From Pseudomonadota bacterium (GTDB taxonomy: Bacteria > Pseudomonadota > Alphaproteobacteria > Caulobacterales > Caulobacteraceae), in contig JAFECT010000003.1 of NCBI GenBank assembly GCA_018241995.1, positions 248,001-312,000 of the forward strand: a stretch of DNA of 64,000 bases. Direction: 5' to 3'. Shown one piece after another: positions 17,475 to 26,433 of the stretch. Under the pieces are notes generated by a model, which saw only the letters and a list, made by a program, of their open reading frames with translations, was not told where the DNA came from and did no database searches. How positions within the stretch are numbered: the first letter of the stretch is position 1; each line of letters begins with the position of its first letter. The position numbers were made by a program, and so were the translations under genes.

Positions 17475-17939
17475 ATGAGCCAGACGCCCCTGTGGATTTG
17501 CCCCGACTGCGGCCGCGATTTCGCCAACCGCAACCAGACCCACACCTGCGCGGGACCGGACAGCGAGCTGGAGCACCACTTCCGTGGCAAGCCGCCGGAA
17601 ATCCGACGCCTGTTCGACACCTTCGTGGAGCGGGTGCGGACGCTGGGGCCGGTGACGGTGCTGTCGCAGAAGACGCGCATCGCCTTTCATGTGCGCATGT
17701 CCTTCGCCCAGCTGACCCCGAAGCAAGGCTGGATCGACGGCCACCTCGTGCTGGCCGAACGGCACGACGGGCCAATGTTCAGGAAGGTCACGACCTTCTC
17801 GCCCCGCAACCATCTGCATGAGTTCCGGCTGAACGGGGAGGGCGACCTGACGCCCGCGTTCATCGAGCGCCTGGCCGAGGCCTACGCAGTCGGGCGGCAG
17901 GAGCACCTCAAACGGCCGGCGCCGAAGCCGGGCCGTTGA
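17475..17939 (+). CDS. DUF5655 domain protein with N-terminal zinc finger
   Basis: A 154-residue protein. The first 30 residues hold a zinc-finger-like [17 protein letters not shown] pattern (C-x2-C, then H-x-C). The rest matches the DUF5655 core, with [40 protein letters not shown] and [18 protein letters not shown]. Function is unknown; DUF5655 resembles domains in nuclease or transport-associated proteins. It is transcribed away from the MerR gene and overlaps a possible TTG start of the lysyl-tRNA synthetase gene by four bases. Confidence 0.85.
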   Translation: MSQTPLWICPDCGRDFANRNQTHTCAGPDSELEHHFRGKPPEIRRLFDTFVERVRTLGPVTVLSQKTRIAFHVRMSFAQLTPKQGWIDGHLVLAERHDGPMFRKVTTFSPRNHLHEFRLNGEGDLTPAFIERLAEAYAVGRQEHLKRPAPKPGR

Positions 17940-17971
17940 CCCGCAAGGCCCCCGCCCTTAAGCCCCTGCCG

Positions 17972-19648
17972 ATGTTCCAAGGACTTTCCCACCTCGCCCG
18001 CGACGGCCGCGCCTGGCCGTTCGAACAGGCCCGCAATCTGCTGGCCCGCCTGCTCAAGCTGCGCCTTGCCGACAGCGAGCGCGATCTGGCCGCGAGCCTG
18101 ATCGCCGCGGGCAAGGCGGACGAGGCGCTGGGCACCTTCCCGCACCTGGGCAGGGCCGTGGTGTTCGAGACGGGCTATGGGCCCTCGGGCCTGCCGCACA
18201 TAGGCACGTTCGGCGAGGTGATGCGCACCACCATGGTCCGCGCCGCCTTTCGCGCGCTGACCGACGACCATTGGCCGACGCGGCTGGTCTGCTTCTCCGA
18301 CGACATGGACGGTCTGCGGAAGGTCCCCGGCAACGTGCCCAACCCGGAGCTGCTTGAGGAGGACCTCGGCAAGCCGCTGACCGTGGTGCGCGACCCGTTC
18401 GGCGAGCATGCAAGCTTCGGCCAGCACAACAACGCGCGCCTGCGCGCCTTCCTCGACGAATTCGGCTTCGACTACGAGTTCGTGTCCTCGACCGACTGCT
18501 ATCGCGGCGGGCGCTTCGACGAGACCCTGCTGAAGGCGCTGGAACGGTTCGACGACATCCAGGCGGTGATGCTGCCGACCCTCGGACCGGAGCGGCGGGC
18601 GACCTATTCCTGCTTCCTGCCGATCAGCCCGACCACCGGGCGGGTGCTGCAGGTCCCGACCTTGGAGCGCCACGTCTCGCGCGGGACCATCGTGTTCGAG
18701 GACGAGGACGGTTCGAAGGTCGAGGTCCCGGTGACCGGCGGCGCGGTCAAGATGCAGTGGAAGCCCGACTGGGCCATGCGTTGGGCCGCGCTGGGCGTCG
18801 ACTACGAGATGGCCGGCAAGGACCTGATCGACTCGGTCAAGGTCTCCTCGCGCATCTGCCGCGTGCTGGGCGGCGAGCCGCCGGAAGGCTTTAACTACGA
18901 GCTCTTCCTCGACGAGCAGGGCCAGAAGATCTCCAAGACCAAGGGCAACGGCCTCACCATGGAGGAGTGGCTGCGCTACGGCGCGCCCGAGAGCCTTGCC
19001 TACTACAATTTCCAGTCGCCCAAGTCGGCCAAGAAGCTCTATTTCGACGTGATCCCCCGGGCCACGGACGAATATCTGCAGCAGCTGGACGCCTTCGCGC
19101 GCCAGGAGACGGCGCAGCAGATCGAGAACCCGGTCTGGCACGTGCACTCCTCGCGCCCGCCCGCGAAGGGCTCGCCGGTGACGTTCGGCCTGATGCTGAA
19201 CCTGGTCTCGGCGGCGAACGCCTCATCCAAAGAGATTCTGTGGGGGTTCCTGTCGCGCTATCTGCCCGGCGCGACGCCCGAGAGCGAGCCCCTGCTGGAC
19301 CGCCTGGCGGGCTACGCCTTGAACTACTACGAGGACTTCGTCCGGCCGAACAAGCGCTTCCGTGCCCCGACGGCGCAGGAGCGGGCGGCGATCGAGGACC
19401 TGGCGGCCAAGCTGCGCGCGCTTCCGGCCGGATGCCAGGACGCGGAGCTGATCCAGAACGAGGTCTATGAGGTCGGCAAGACCCACGGCTTCGAGCCGCT
19501 CAGGGCCTGGTTCCAGGCGCTGTACGAAGTGCTGCTGGGCCAGAGCCAGGGTCCGCGCTTCGGCTCGTTCGCGGCGGTGTTCGGTCTGGACCGGACGCTG
19601 GCCCTGATCGATCAGGCCTTGGCGGGGGATTTGGAGACGGTGGGCTGA
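17972..19648 (+). CDS. lysK: Lysyl-tRNA synthetase, class I
   Basis: Charges tRNA-Lys. This is the class I form found in archaea and most alphaproteobacteria. It has the Rossmann HIGH-type motif (PHIGTFGE, His at about residue 76), the KMSKS-type motif KISKTKG at about residue 319, and the class I LysRS blocks [12 protein letters not shown] and [15 protein letters not shown] 17972 gives 558 residues ([13 protein letters not shown]); TTG 17936, coupled to the DUF5655 stop, is an alternative adding 12 residues. Neither has a strong ribosome-binding site. The stop lies inside a 14-base palindrome shared with the converging gene. Confidence 0.94.
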   Translation: MFQGLSHLARDGRAWPFEQARNLLARLLKLRLADSERDLAASLIAAGKADEALGTFPHLGRAVVFETGYGPSGLPHIGTFGEVMRTTMVRAAFRALTDDHWPTRLVCFSDDMDGLRKVPGNVPNPELLEEDLGKPLTVVRDPFGEHASFGQHNNARLRAFLDEFGFDYEFVSSTDCYRGGRFDETLLKALERFDDIQAVMLPTLGPERRATYSCFLPISPTTGRVLQVPTLERHVSRGTIVFEDEDGSKVEVPVTGGAVKMQWKPDWAMRWAALGVDYEMAGKDLIDSVKVSSRICRVLGGEPPEGFNYELFLDEQGQKISKTKGNGLTMEEWLRYGAPESLAYYNFQSPKSAKKLYFDVIPRATDEYLQQLDAFARQETAQQIENPVWHVHSSRPPAKGSPVTFGLMLNLVSAANASSKEILWGFLSRYLPGATPESEPLLDRLAGYALNYYEDFVRPNKRFRAPTAQERAAIEDLAAKLRALPAGCQDAELIQNEVYEVGKTHGFEPLRAWFQALYEVLLGQSQGPRFGSFAAVFGLDRTLALIDQALAGDLETVG

Positions 19649-20089
19649 TCAGCCCGGCGTCTGGAAGGATTTCAGCGCTTCGCGCTCGCGCCAGACGATC
19701 ACCGTGCCGACAATCAACGAGCCGATCAGGCCATAGGCGGCCAGATTCACGGCGGTGACGTAGGCCGAAGCCATGATGTGCAGCCCCGCCATCCGGGCGA
19801 TCACGACTGATAGCGAGATCGTCTGGAAAGAGGCGGCCCAGATCGGCCAAGTTTTCGAAGAGGTCCAGGCGATCAGGCCCAGGCCGACAAAGGAAAACAG
19901 CTCAACGGCGAAGACGAGATAGGGCTTGATGCTTGCATCGGCCTGATGCTGGACAGCAAAGGCGAGGATGGTGCTGACGAGCAATAGCGCGCCGGTGCGC
20001 CGTTCCGGCGTTTCGCCTTTCCAGAACGCCAACAGGCAAGCGCCGACGATAAACGCGAACAGGATTTGCCCGTAGATCGATTGCGGCAA
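19649..20089 (-). CDS. Hypothetical four-helix membrane protein
   Basis: A 146-residue protein with about four membrane helices (roughly residues 6-22, 35-50, 58-78 and 105-130) and short loops; not recognised. The only sensible start in this frame is TTG at 20089, preceded by a GGGGG run that lies inside a strong hairpin (20098-20121). The gene converges on lysK with adjacent stop codons. Its composition matches the neighbours. It may be a conserved integral membrane protein of the genus. Confidence 0.7.
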   Translation of the reverse strand: MPQSIYGQILFAFIVGACLLAFWKGETPERRTGALLLVSTILAFAVQHQADASIKPYLVFAVELFSFVGLGLIAWTSSKTWPIWAASFQTISLSVVIARMAGLHIMASAYVTAVNLAAYGLIGSLIVGTVIVWREREALKSFQTPG

Positions 20090-20097
20090 AAGGAATC

Positions 20098-20121
20098 GCC
20101 CCCGAGGAAAGCCTCGGGGGC
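20098..20121 (-). terminator. Perfect 10-bp hairpin between two minus-strand genes
   Basis: GCCCCCGAGG and CCTCGGGGGC pair perfectly around an AAAG loop (CTTT on the minus strand). On the minus strand it lies 54 bases after the small helical protein gene and is followed by GATTCCTTTTG. It can therefore terminate that gene, and its 3' arm also contains the only G-rich ribosome-binding sequence for the downstream TTG start. Confidence 0.6.
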
Positions 20122-20174
20122 GAAACTGCCGTGCCGATGGATCACCCGCAAGCGACCCTATCGTGAAATTTTAG

Positions 20175-20501
20175 TCAGGAGACCGCGCGCAGGTCGCTGT
20201 TCGCCTGGGTGGGCTTGCCGCTGTCGTCGCCGATGGCGGTGGTCAGGCCTAGATCCTTGCGCAGGTGCGCCAGGGCGGCGTGCGTGGCCATCACCGAACG
20301 GCGGGCCTCCGCCAGGGCTCCAATGGCTTCCGCCGCACGGCTCTGCGCGACTTCGCCCACGGTGCTCGAGAGTTCCATTTCGCGACGGCCCGAAACCATA
20401 GCCTCGATCAGTTGGGCGGCCTGGATCATCGCGTCGTCAACGGCGCGCTCGGTCGCAAACAGCTTGTCGGCGACCCGCTGCGCGGATTCTTGCTTCGTCA
20501 T
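20175..20501 (-). CDS. Hypothetical small helical protein, possibly CtrA-controlled
   Basis: A 108-residue soluble protein, almost wholly predicted helix and rich in Ala, Glu and Arg (MTKQESAQRVADKLFATERA at the start, a GEVAQSRAAEAIGALAEARRS middle, and a polar tail). No known domain is recognised. The ATG at 20501 is chosen over an in-frame GTG-type extension of 29 codons that would cross the promoter region. Two CtrA-like boxes lie about 40-85 bases upstream, so cell-cycle control is possible. A strong hairpin follows the gene. Confidence 0.7.
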   Translation of the reverse strand: MTKQESAQRVADKLFATERAVDDAMIQAAQLIEAMVSGRREMELSSTVGEVAQSRAAEAIGALAEARRSVMATHAALAHLRKDLGLTTAIGDDSGKPTQANSDLRAVS

Positions 20502-20539
20502 TTGAATACCCACCTGTACCCCATAACGGGAGTTCGTAG

Positions 20540-20554
20540 TTAACACGGCCTTTA
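20540..20554 (-). promoter_or_regulatory. Partial CtrA-like box
   Basis: TTAA-CACGGCC-TTTA fits the Caulobacter CtrA consensus TTAA-N7-TTAA at seven of eight fixed positions. It lies 39 bases upstream of the 108-residue protein gene. Confidence 0.4.
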
Positions 20555-20569
20555 CCGTACGCAAAGGGT

Positions 20570-20584
20570 CTAACCTTGCGTTAA
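20570..20584 (-). promoter_or_regulatory. CtrA-like box
   Basis: CTAA-CCTTGCG-TTAA, extended to TAAC-N6-TTAACC, matches the CtrA consensus TTAA-N7-TTAA(C) at seven of eight core positions. With the neighbouring box at 20540 it forms a pair spaced by 30 bases, about three helical turns, in the promoter region of the minus-strand gene. Confidence 0.45.
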
Positions 20585-20725
20585 CCATGTTTCAAGAGCT
20601 TGGCAGGAAGCGCTTTACTTGCCGGTCTGGCAGGGAAATTCCGAGGAAATACAAGTTTTTGTACGCTTGCGGACGGGCGCGGAGCGCCTTCACAACCCAT
20701 CCGCGCGCCAACATGTCGCAAGCTC

Positions 20726-21160
20726 TTAGAGTGTCTTCTCTGCACCACTTTCGAGACCACCCAGAAGAAAATGGGCGTGAAGGGTCGCGATCGGAGATGC
20801 GCGCTGGTCCTGCCAGGCCTCGACCTCGACATTGGCGATGCGGCGGCCGACCTTCTTGACCCGGGCGCGGGCGTAGGTGGTTACCGGGCGTCCGGAGCGC
20901 AGATATTCGACCGTCACGCCGATGGGCTTGGGCAGGCGCTCGCGCCGTTCGGACAGCGCCAGCTGCGCCATCGCTGTCATCTCCATGAAGGCGCCCAGCA
21001 CCCCGCCGTGCAGGGCGGGCAGCAGGGGGTTGCCGACCAGGTGCTGGGAGAAGGGCAGGACGCCGGTCATCTCGTCGCCGGCCAGCTCGACCTGAACGCC
21101 GAGCCAGCGGGCATAGGGCAGGGCCTGGATATCGAAGGCGAGTTTGGATGCGGCGCTCAT
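20726..21160 (-). CDS. Hotdog-fold acyl-CoA thioesterase (PaaI family)
   Basis: A 144-residue hotdog protein. The PaaI-type helix reads HGGVLGAFMEMTAMAQLAL, preceded by the strand GVLPFSQHLVGNPLLPALHGG, and TVEYLRSGRPVTTYARARV forms the back strand. It probably hydrolyses small acyl-CoA thioesters. ATG 21160 overlaps the upstream thioesterase stop by four bases, so the two hotdog genes are co-translated and may form a heteromer. The N-terminal 26 residues precede the hotdog core. Confidence 0.88.
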   Translation of the reverse strand: MSAASKLAFDIQALPYARWLGVQVELAGDEMTGVLPFSQHLVGNPLLPALHGGVLGAFMEMTAMAQLALSERRERLPKPIGVTVEYLRSGRPVTTYARARVKKVGRRIANVEVEAWQDQRASPIATLHAHFLLGGLESGAEKTL

Positions 21161-21630
21161 GCCTTGGCCTTCCCGCGCTTGAGATTGGCGCCGGGCTTGC
21201 GGCCGCCGTCGGAGTCCAGGACGAAGGCGGCCTGGGCGGCGGCCACGGGGTCGTCCGGGTCCTCGTCGTAGGCCCAGGCGCGGACAAAGGCGACCGAGCG
21301 GGTCAGCTTGTAGCAGCGGGCGCGCGCCTTCAGGTCGAGGCCCGGCTTGGCCGGGCGCATGTAGTCGATGCGCAGGTCGAGCGTGGCGATGGAGGTGAAC
21401 CGGTCCAGCGCCGCCCAGACCGCCATGCCGCAGACATGGTCGAGCAGGGTGGTCACCACGCCCCCGGCCAGGACGCCGGTATCCGGGTCGCCGACCAGTT
21501 CCTCGCGGTAGGGGCATTTCAAGGTCACCACGTCGCCCTCCACGCCCACCAGGGAAAACCCGAGCGCGTGGGTGTGCGGCGCGCCCGAGGCAAGCTGGGG
21601 CAGGATGTTCATCAGTTCGGTCGAGACCAT
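21157..21630 (-). CDS. Hotdog-fold acyl-CoA thioesterase (PaaI family)
   Basis: A 157-residue hotdog protein paralogous to its downstream neighbour. It has the motif GVLAGGVVTTLLDHVCGMAV, where the Asp in LLDH is the usual catalytic position, then TLDLRIDYMRPAKPGLDL and a basic Lys-rich tail (GANLKRGKAKA). The downstream partner lacks this Asp, carrying Glu in FMEMTAMA. It is transcribed divergently from the exonuclease gene with 71 bases between. Confidence 0.88.
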   Translation of the reverse strand: MVSTELMNILPQLASGAPHTHALGFSLVGVEGDVVTLKCPYREELVGDPDTGVLAGGVVTTLLDHVCGMAVWAALDRFTSIATLDLRIDYMRPAKPGLDLKARARCYKLTRSVAFVRAWAYDEDPDDPVAAAQAAFVLDSDGGRKPGANLKRGKAKA

Positions 21631-21701
21631 GGCGCGCTTATAGAACGGGAACCCAAGCGGACAAGCGGCGCCTATATTGGGATCGAGACGCGAGGACGCC
21701 C

Positions 21702-22718
21702 TTGGCCGCCATCCGACCCGAAAAGCTGCTCTGCCCCAAGCCTGACGGGCTCTATTGCGCGCCTGGCGACTTCTACGTCGATCCGGTTCGGCCGGTGGCG
21801 CGCGCGGTGATCACTCACGGCCACGCCGACCACGCCCGGGCCGGCCACGGCACTGTGCTGGCCACGCCGGAGACCCTGGCGATCATGGCCGAGCGCTATG
21901 GCGCGGACTTCGCCGGTTCGACCCAGGCCCTGGCCTACGGCGAGGCGGTGCAGCGCAACGGCGTGGAGGTGACCCTGGTCCCCGCCGGCCATGTGCTGGG
22001 CTCGGCCCAGGCGGTGGTGCGCCATCAGGGCCTGACCATGGTGGTGTCCGGGGACTACAAGCGCCGGCGTGATCCGACCTGTCCGCCGTTCGAGCCGGTC
22101 GCGTGCGAGGTGTTCATCTCCGAGGCCACCTTCGGCCTGCCGGTGTTCCGCCACCCTGACGACGCGGGCGAGGCGGCGCGGCTGCTGCGCTCCCGCAAGC
22201 AGTTCCCGGAGCGCACGCATCTCGTGGGCGTCTATGCGCTGGGCAAGGCGCAGCGGCTGATCCGGTTGCTGCGCGAGGCGGGCTATGAGCGGACGATCCA
22301 TGTCCACGGCGCCCTGCTGCGCCTGAACGCCCTCTACGAGCGGTTCGGCATCGACCTGGGGCCGATCGAACATGCGGGGGAGAGCGGCAAGGCGAACCTC
22401 GCCGGCGAGATCGTGCTGGCGCCGCCGTCGGCCACCAGCGACCGCTGGGCGCGGCGCTTCGCCGATCCCCTGGTGGCCTTTGCTTCCGGGTGGATGGGCG
22501 TCAGGGCCCGGGCCCGCCAGCGCGGGGTGGAACTGCCGCTGGTGATCTCCGACCACGCTGATTGGGATGAGCTGACCCAGACGGTGCGCGATGTCGCGCC
22601 GGGCGAGCTATGGATCACTCACGGGCGCGAGGAGGGCCTGCTGCGCTGGGCGGAGCTGGAAGGCTTTCCCGCGCGGGCGCTGGAGCTGGTCGGCTATGAC
22701 GAGGAAGCCGACGACTGA
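21702..22718 (+). CDS. Ligase-associated DNA exonuclease (MBL/beta-CASP fold)
   Basis: A 338-residue metallo-beta-lactamase-fold protein with the zinc motif THGHADHARAGHG and the typical TPETLAIMAERYG that follows, GHVLGSAQAVV and VSGDYKRR, and a C-terminal SDHADWDEL block. This is the group usually encoded beside an ATP-dependent DNA ligase and a Lhr-type helicase, thought to act in DNA end repair. Neither partner is adjacent here. The start is TTG 21702, preceded by GAGGACGCCC. Confidence 0.9.
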   Translation: MAAIRPEKLLCPKPDGLYCAPGDFYVDPVRPVARAVITHGHADHARAGHGTVLATPETLAIMAERYGADFAGSTQALAYGEAVQRNGVEVTLVPAGHVLGSAQAVVRHQGLTMVVSGDYKRRRDPTCPPFEPVACEVFISEATFGLPVFRHPDDAGEAARLLRSRKQFPERTHLVGVYALGKAQRLIRLLREAGYERTIHVHGALLRLNALYERFGIDLGPIEHAGESGKANLAGEIVLAPPSATSDRWARRFADPLVAFASGWMGVRARARQRGVELPLVISDHADWDELTQTVRDVAPGELWITHGREEGLLRWAELEGFPARALELVGYDEEADD

Positions 22719-22764
22719 ACCGCCACGCGATCTCTGCTAAGCTTGACCGCAGGGGGAGGCGTGC

Positions 22765-23499
22765 ATGCGCAGGGGCCTTGAAGCCGGCAAGGTGATCGAA
22801 ACGCTGGAGAAGCTGCACGCGCGTATCGCGGAGCGGTTCCCGAGCGCGGGCCTGGGCGCAGTCTGCGCCGACCTGGTCGATACGGCGCGCACCATCAACG
22901 CCAGAGCCCGGCGCATCGCCCAGCCCGCCCTGTTCCTGCGGTTCGGCGTGGCGCTCGTGCTGCTGGCTGTGGTGGCGGTTCAGGCCTCCGCGGTGAGCCA
23001 GATTCCCTGGGCCAGGTTCAAGATCGCGCCGGACCTGGCCGCTATCGCCCAAGGGCTGGACGCGGGCGTGAACCTGCTGGTGCTGGCCGGCGCGGCGATC
23101 TGGTTCCTGCTGGGGCTGGAGCAGCGGCTGAAGCGGTCTCGCGCCCTGAAGAATCTGCACGAACTGCGCTCGTTCGCCCACGTGGTGGACATGCACCAGC
23201 TGACCAAGGATCCGACGGTGGTGCTGTCGCACGGACCGCGCACCTCGACCTCGCCGATGCGCGAGATGACCCAGTTCCAGCTGACCCGCTATCTCGAATA
23301 CTGCGCCGAGATGCTGGCTCTGATCGGCAAGCTGGCGGCGCTCTATTCGGAATACACCCGCGATCCGGAGATCGTGGCGGCGGTCAACGATGTGGAGGCC
23401 TTGGCGACCAACTTGGGTCGCAAGATCTGGCAGAAGATCACCATCATGAGCCAGCTGGACGAGGCCCAGGCGGTGGTGACACCGGCGAATACGCCTTAG
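22765..23499 (+). CDS. Hypothetical protein with two membrane helices
   Basis: A 244-residue protein with an N-terminal helical region, two membrane helices (about residues 57-80 and 100-118) and a soluble C-terminal helical domain of about 125 residues (RSFAHVVDMHQLTKDPTVV, then TRYLEYCAEMLALIGKLAAL). No known family is recognised. It ends 18 bases before the converging kinase gene. A membrane-anchored regulatory or structural role is possible but unproven. Confidence 0.75.
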   Translation: MRRGLEAGKVIETLEKLHARIAERFPSAGLGAVCADLVDTARTINARARRIAQPALFLRFGVALVLLAVVAVQASAVSQIPWARFKIAPDLAAIAQGLDAGVNLLVLAGAAIWFLLGLEQRLKRSRALKNLHELRSFAHVVDMHQLTKDPTVVLSHGPRTSTSPMREMTQFQLTRYLEYCAEMLALIGKLAALYSEYTRDPEIVAAVNDVEALATNLGRKIWQKITIMSQLDEAQAVVTPANTP

Positions 23500-23517
23500 G
23501 TCTTCCAGGGTCTGGGT

Positions 23518-25149
23518 TTAGCCCGCGGCCCGGTGGCCGGCCAGATCAACAACGCCTTCGGCCTCGACCTCGGCGTCGGCGCCCAGGGCGGTGTTCATCG
23601 CCGCGCGCAGACGCTCAGGCTTGATCGGCTTCTCGACCACGGCCGACATGCCGATCGACAGATAGCTCTTGGCGTCGTCCGGGTCCGCATTGGCGGTCAG
23701 GGCGATGATCGGCACGTCCTTCTCCACGCCTTTCAGCTTGCGGATGGCCTTGGTGGCCTGGACCCCGTCCATGCGCGGCATCTTGATGTCCATCAGGACC
23801 AGGTCGAAGCGGCGGCTCTGCACCGCCTCCACGGCCTCGACCCCGTCCTCGGCGCATTCGGAGGTGCAGCCGAACATCTCACAAAGCGCCTGGGCGACCA
23901 CGCGGTTGGTGGCGTTGTCGTCGACGATCAGGATGTGCGGCTGGGCCTGCAGCTGCAGCTCGGCCAGCTCCGACACGTTGGACTCGCCCGGACGGTCGAG
24001 ATAGGCGCGCGGCGCGGTCAGCTCGAAGGTGAAGGTCACCCCCTTGCCGGCGTTGCTTTCGGCGCGGATCCGGCCGCCCATGGCCTCGACCACCTGGCGG
24101 CAGATCGACAGGCCGAGCCCGGAGTCGGCCGGCCGGCCGTCGCTCACGTGAGGGTCGAATACGGTGGCCAGCTGGTCGGCGGTCAGCATGTGGCCGTTGT
24201 CGCGGACGCTGGCCTCGAAGCGGATCTGGTCGCGCTCGACGCTGGTCTTCAGCTTGGCCTCGACCACGCCGTTGCGGGCGAAGCGCAAGGCGGCGCTGAT
24301 CAGGTTGTTGAACACCTGCTTGAAACGGCCGGCGTCGTATTCTGCGGCCAGGTCGGGGTCTCCGTCGTAGGAGACCAGCAGGGACACGCCGTCCTGCGCC
24401 GCGCGGGGCGTCCAGGTGGCCTGGATATCGTCCATAAGCTCGCGGGCGAAGGCCGCCTGCGGGCGGATTTCCAGCTCCCCGGCTTCGGCGCGGGTGTGAT
24501 CGACGGCGTCGGCGAGCACCCGCAGCAGGGTCTCCGACGAGTCGATGATGGTCTGGACATAGGCCTGGGCGTCGGGGCCCAGCGGCTGGCGTTGCAGCAG
24601 CTCCGCGACCGCCAGCACGCCGTTCATCGGCGTGCGAATCTCGTGGCTCATGACCGCCAGGAACTGGCTCTTGGCCTTGGCGGAGGTCTTGGCCTGGGTC
24701 TGGACGTCGCCAAGCTGGCGCACGGTGTCGCTGAGTTCGTCGGTCTTGGCGCGGGCGGCGGTGGAGGTGGCCTGCAGCAGGGCCAGAACGGTGGAAACGC
24801 CGACGTAGCGGCCCTTTTCAGTCACCACGAAGCCGCGCGTCAGGCTCGAGGCCCGGCCCGTCAGCATGGAGTCGCAGAAGGTGGAGATATCGACGGAGGC
24901 CTCGACCACCACGGGGTCGGAGTCCATCATCAAGGTCACGGGGCGATGGCCGTAGAGCGCGTGGCCGTTGAAGCCGGCGAATTTGACAAGGAAAGCGTCG
25001 CGCTCGACCACGCCGATCGGCCGGCCGTCCTCGATGACGGCCAGCAGCAGCGCGTCAGGCTCGGCGGCGAAGCGCTTGAAGGCCTGCACGCCCGTGGTGT
25101 CGGGCGTGAGCGGGGCCATGCGCTCGGTCAAGCTTGCAATGGTCGGCAT
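23518..25149 (-). CDS. Soluble hybrid histidine kinase with N-terminal CBS pair
   Basis: A 543-residue protein without membrane helices. Two CBS-like repeats (about 5-65 and 75-128) probably bind a nucleotide. A coiled coil leads to HisKA (SHEIRTPMNG, phospho-His169), then a HATPase (about 270-380) and a receiver domain (about 404-520, phospho-Asp454 in LVLMDIKMPRMDG). The HATPase is unusual: the N box reads NNLISAALRF, with Ala where the magnesium-binding Asn belongs, and the G1 box reads DNGHM rather than DxGxG; the G2 box (SGLGLS) is intact. It may be a weak kinase, a phosphatase or a pseudokinase. No adjacent regulator gene. Confidence 0.9.
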   Translation of the reverse strand: MPTIASLTERMAPLTPDTTGVQAFKRFAAEPDALLLAVIEDGRPIGVVERDAFLVKFAGFNGHALYGHRPVTLMMDSDPVVVEASVDISTFCDSMLTGRASSLTRGFVVTEKGRYVGVSTVLALLQATSTAARAKTDELSDTVRQLGDVQTQAKTSAKAKSQFLAVMSHEIRTPMNGVLAVAELLQRQPLGPDAQAYVQTIIDSSETLLRVLADAVDHTRAEAGELEIRPQAAFARELMDDIQATWTPRAAQDGVSLLVSYDGDPDLAAEYDAGRFKQVFNNLISAALRFARNGVVEAKLKTSVERDQIRFEASVRDNGHMLTADQLATVFDPHVSDGRPADSGLGLSICRQVVEAMGGRIRAESNAGKGVTFTFELTAPRAYLDRPGESNVSELAELQLQAQPHILIVDDNATNRVVAQALCEMFGCTSECAEDGVEAVEAVQSRRFDLVLMDIKMPRMDGVQATKAIRKLKGVEKDVPIIALTANADPDDAKSYLSIGMSAVVEKPIKPERLRAAMNTALGADAEVEAEGVVDLAGHRAAG

Positions 25150-25275
25150 CGGCCGTGAGCAACTCCAATTACCGGAGCATATGAGGCCAACACCTTTTCA
25201 AAGTGGTTAAGCGCGTTCGACAAAAACGGGACGTATCCGCGGCTTGGCGGAATTTGTTCGCGATTGCTCGTGCGA

Positions 25276-25623
25276 TCAGACGATCCCGTCCGGATCAGGG
25301 TTACCGACTTCCGCTGTGACCCATTTCAGGAAAGGCGGGTGCGAGCCGTTCATCCGCGCTTCGAACGCCAGGATCGCGGGGGTCTCATAGGGATGACGGC
25401 CGGCCAGGAAGGCGCTGAGCGCCTCGGCTTGGGCGGCGGTGGTCTTGAACAGGACCGGCATTTCGGCTGCCTGCTCGACCGCGCCGTTCCAGCGGTAGAT
25501 CGAGCGCATGGGCCCCAGGATGTTGGCGCAGGCGGCCAGGCGCTGGGCTACGGCTTCGGCTGAGGCCCGTTCGGCCGTCTCCGCATCCGGCCAGGTGGTG
25601 TAGAGCATCACGACGTGGGTCAT
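25276..25623 (-). CDS. cutA: Divalent cation tolerance protein CutA
   Basis: A 115-residue protein of the trimeric, ferredoxin-like CutA family. Motifs are [15 protein letters not shown] at the start, [30 protein letters not shown] and [11 protein letters not shown]. CutA1 was linked to copper tolerance in E. coli but its molecular role remains unclear. It is divergent from queC, with about 100 bases between the starts. Confidence 0.93.
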   Translation of the reverse strand: MTHVVMLYTTWPDAETAERASAEAVAQRLAACANILGPMRSIYRWNGAVEQAAEMPVLFKTTAAQAEALSAFLAGRHPYETPAILAFEARMNGSHPPFLKWVTAEVGNPDPDGIV

Positions 25624-25722
25624 AGCCGCCCTTCGGCGCTGTTGGGGTTCGCTACGAGGCTGATTTTCCTATATGGCGCTCAGCCGCGTTCGTCCTGCCG
25701 CCTTTTCGAGCTTTCACAGACC

Positions 25723-26433
25723 GTGACTTCCGACCTGAAACCTTCGGCGCTCGTGCTGTTCTCCGGCGGCCAGGACTCCGCCGTCTGCCTGGCCTGGGCG
25801 CTGCAACGCTACGAGCGGGTGGAGACGGTCGGGTTCGACTATGGCCAGCGGCATGCGGTGGAGCTGAAGGCGCGCCTGACGGTGCGCGAGCGCCTGCCAG
25901 AGGTGCTGCCGGAGGCGCAGGCGCGGCTGGGCGAGGACCACAGTGTCGATATCAGGGGCTTCGGCGCGGTGGCGGATTCGGCCCTGACGCGCGAGCGGGC
26001 CATCGAGATGGACGCGCGCGGCCTGCCCTCGACGTTCGTGCCGGGCCGTAACCTGGTGTTCCTGACCTATGCGGCGGCCCTGGCCGACCGGCGGGGCATC
26101 GAGGTCCTGATCGGCGGCATGTGCGAGACCGACTTCTCCGGCTATCCCGACTGTCGCCGCGATACGCTGGACGCGATGCAGCAGGCGCTAAGGCTGGGTA
26201 TGGCGCGCGATTTCGTCATCGAGACGCCGCTGATGCGCCTCACCAAGGCTGAGACCTGGGCCCTGACCCAAAAGATCGGCGGCGAGGCGCTGGTCGAACT
26301 GGTCGAAGAGGATACCCACACCTGCTACCTCGGCGACCGCGGCGAGCGGCACACGTGGGGCTATGGCTGCGGGAGCTGCCCCGCGTGCGAGCTGCGCGCC
26401 AAGGGCCACGCCGAATGGGCGGGCGCGGCATGA
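25723..26433 (+). CDS. queC: 7-cyano-7-deazaguanine (preQ0) synthase
   Basis: Converts 7-carboxy-7-deazaguanine to preQ0 with ATP and ammonia, in queuosine biosynthesis. The 236-residue protein has the PP-loop SGGQDS at 14-19 and the C-terminal zinc cysteines in the order C-x14-C-x2-C-x2-C, ending [19 protein letters not shown] 25723 is chosen because it places the PP-loop near the N-terminus as in the family; the open frame runs farther upstream without homology. It overlaps queE by four bases (ATGA). Confidence 0.94.
   Translation: MTSDLKPSALVLFSGGQDSAVCLAWALQRYERVETVGFDYGQRHAVELKARLTVRERLPEVLPEAQARLGEDHSVDIRGFGAVADSALTRERAIEMDARGLPSTFVPGRNLVFLTYAAALADRRGIEVLIGGMCETDFSGYPDCRRDTLDAMQQALRLGMARDFVIETPLMRLTKAETWALTQKIGGEALVELVEEDTHTCYLGDRGERHTWGYGCGSCPACELRAKGHAEWAGAA

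Noticed and set aside
25615..25722. Extended N-terminus for QueC
   Set aside because: The added 36 residues have no family match and place the PP-loop unusually far from the N-terminus.
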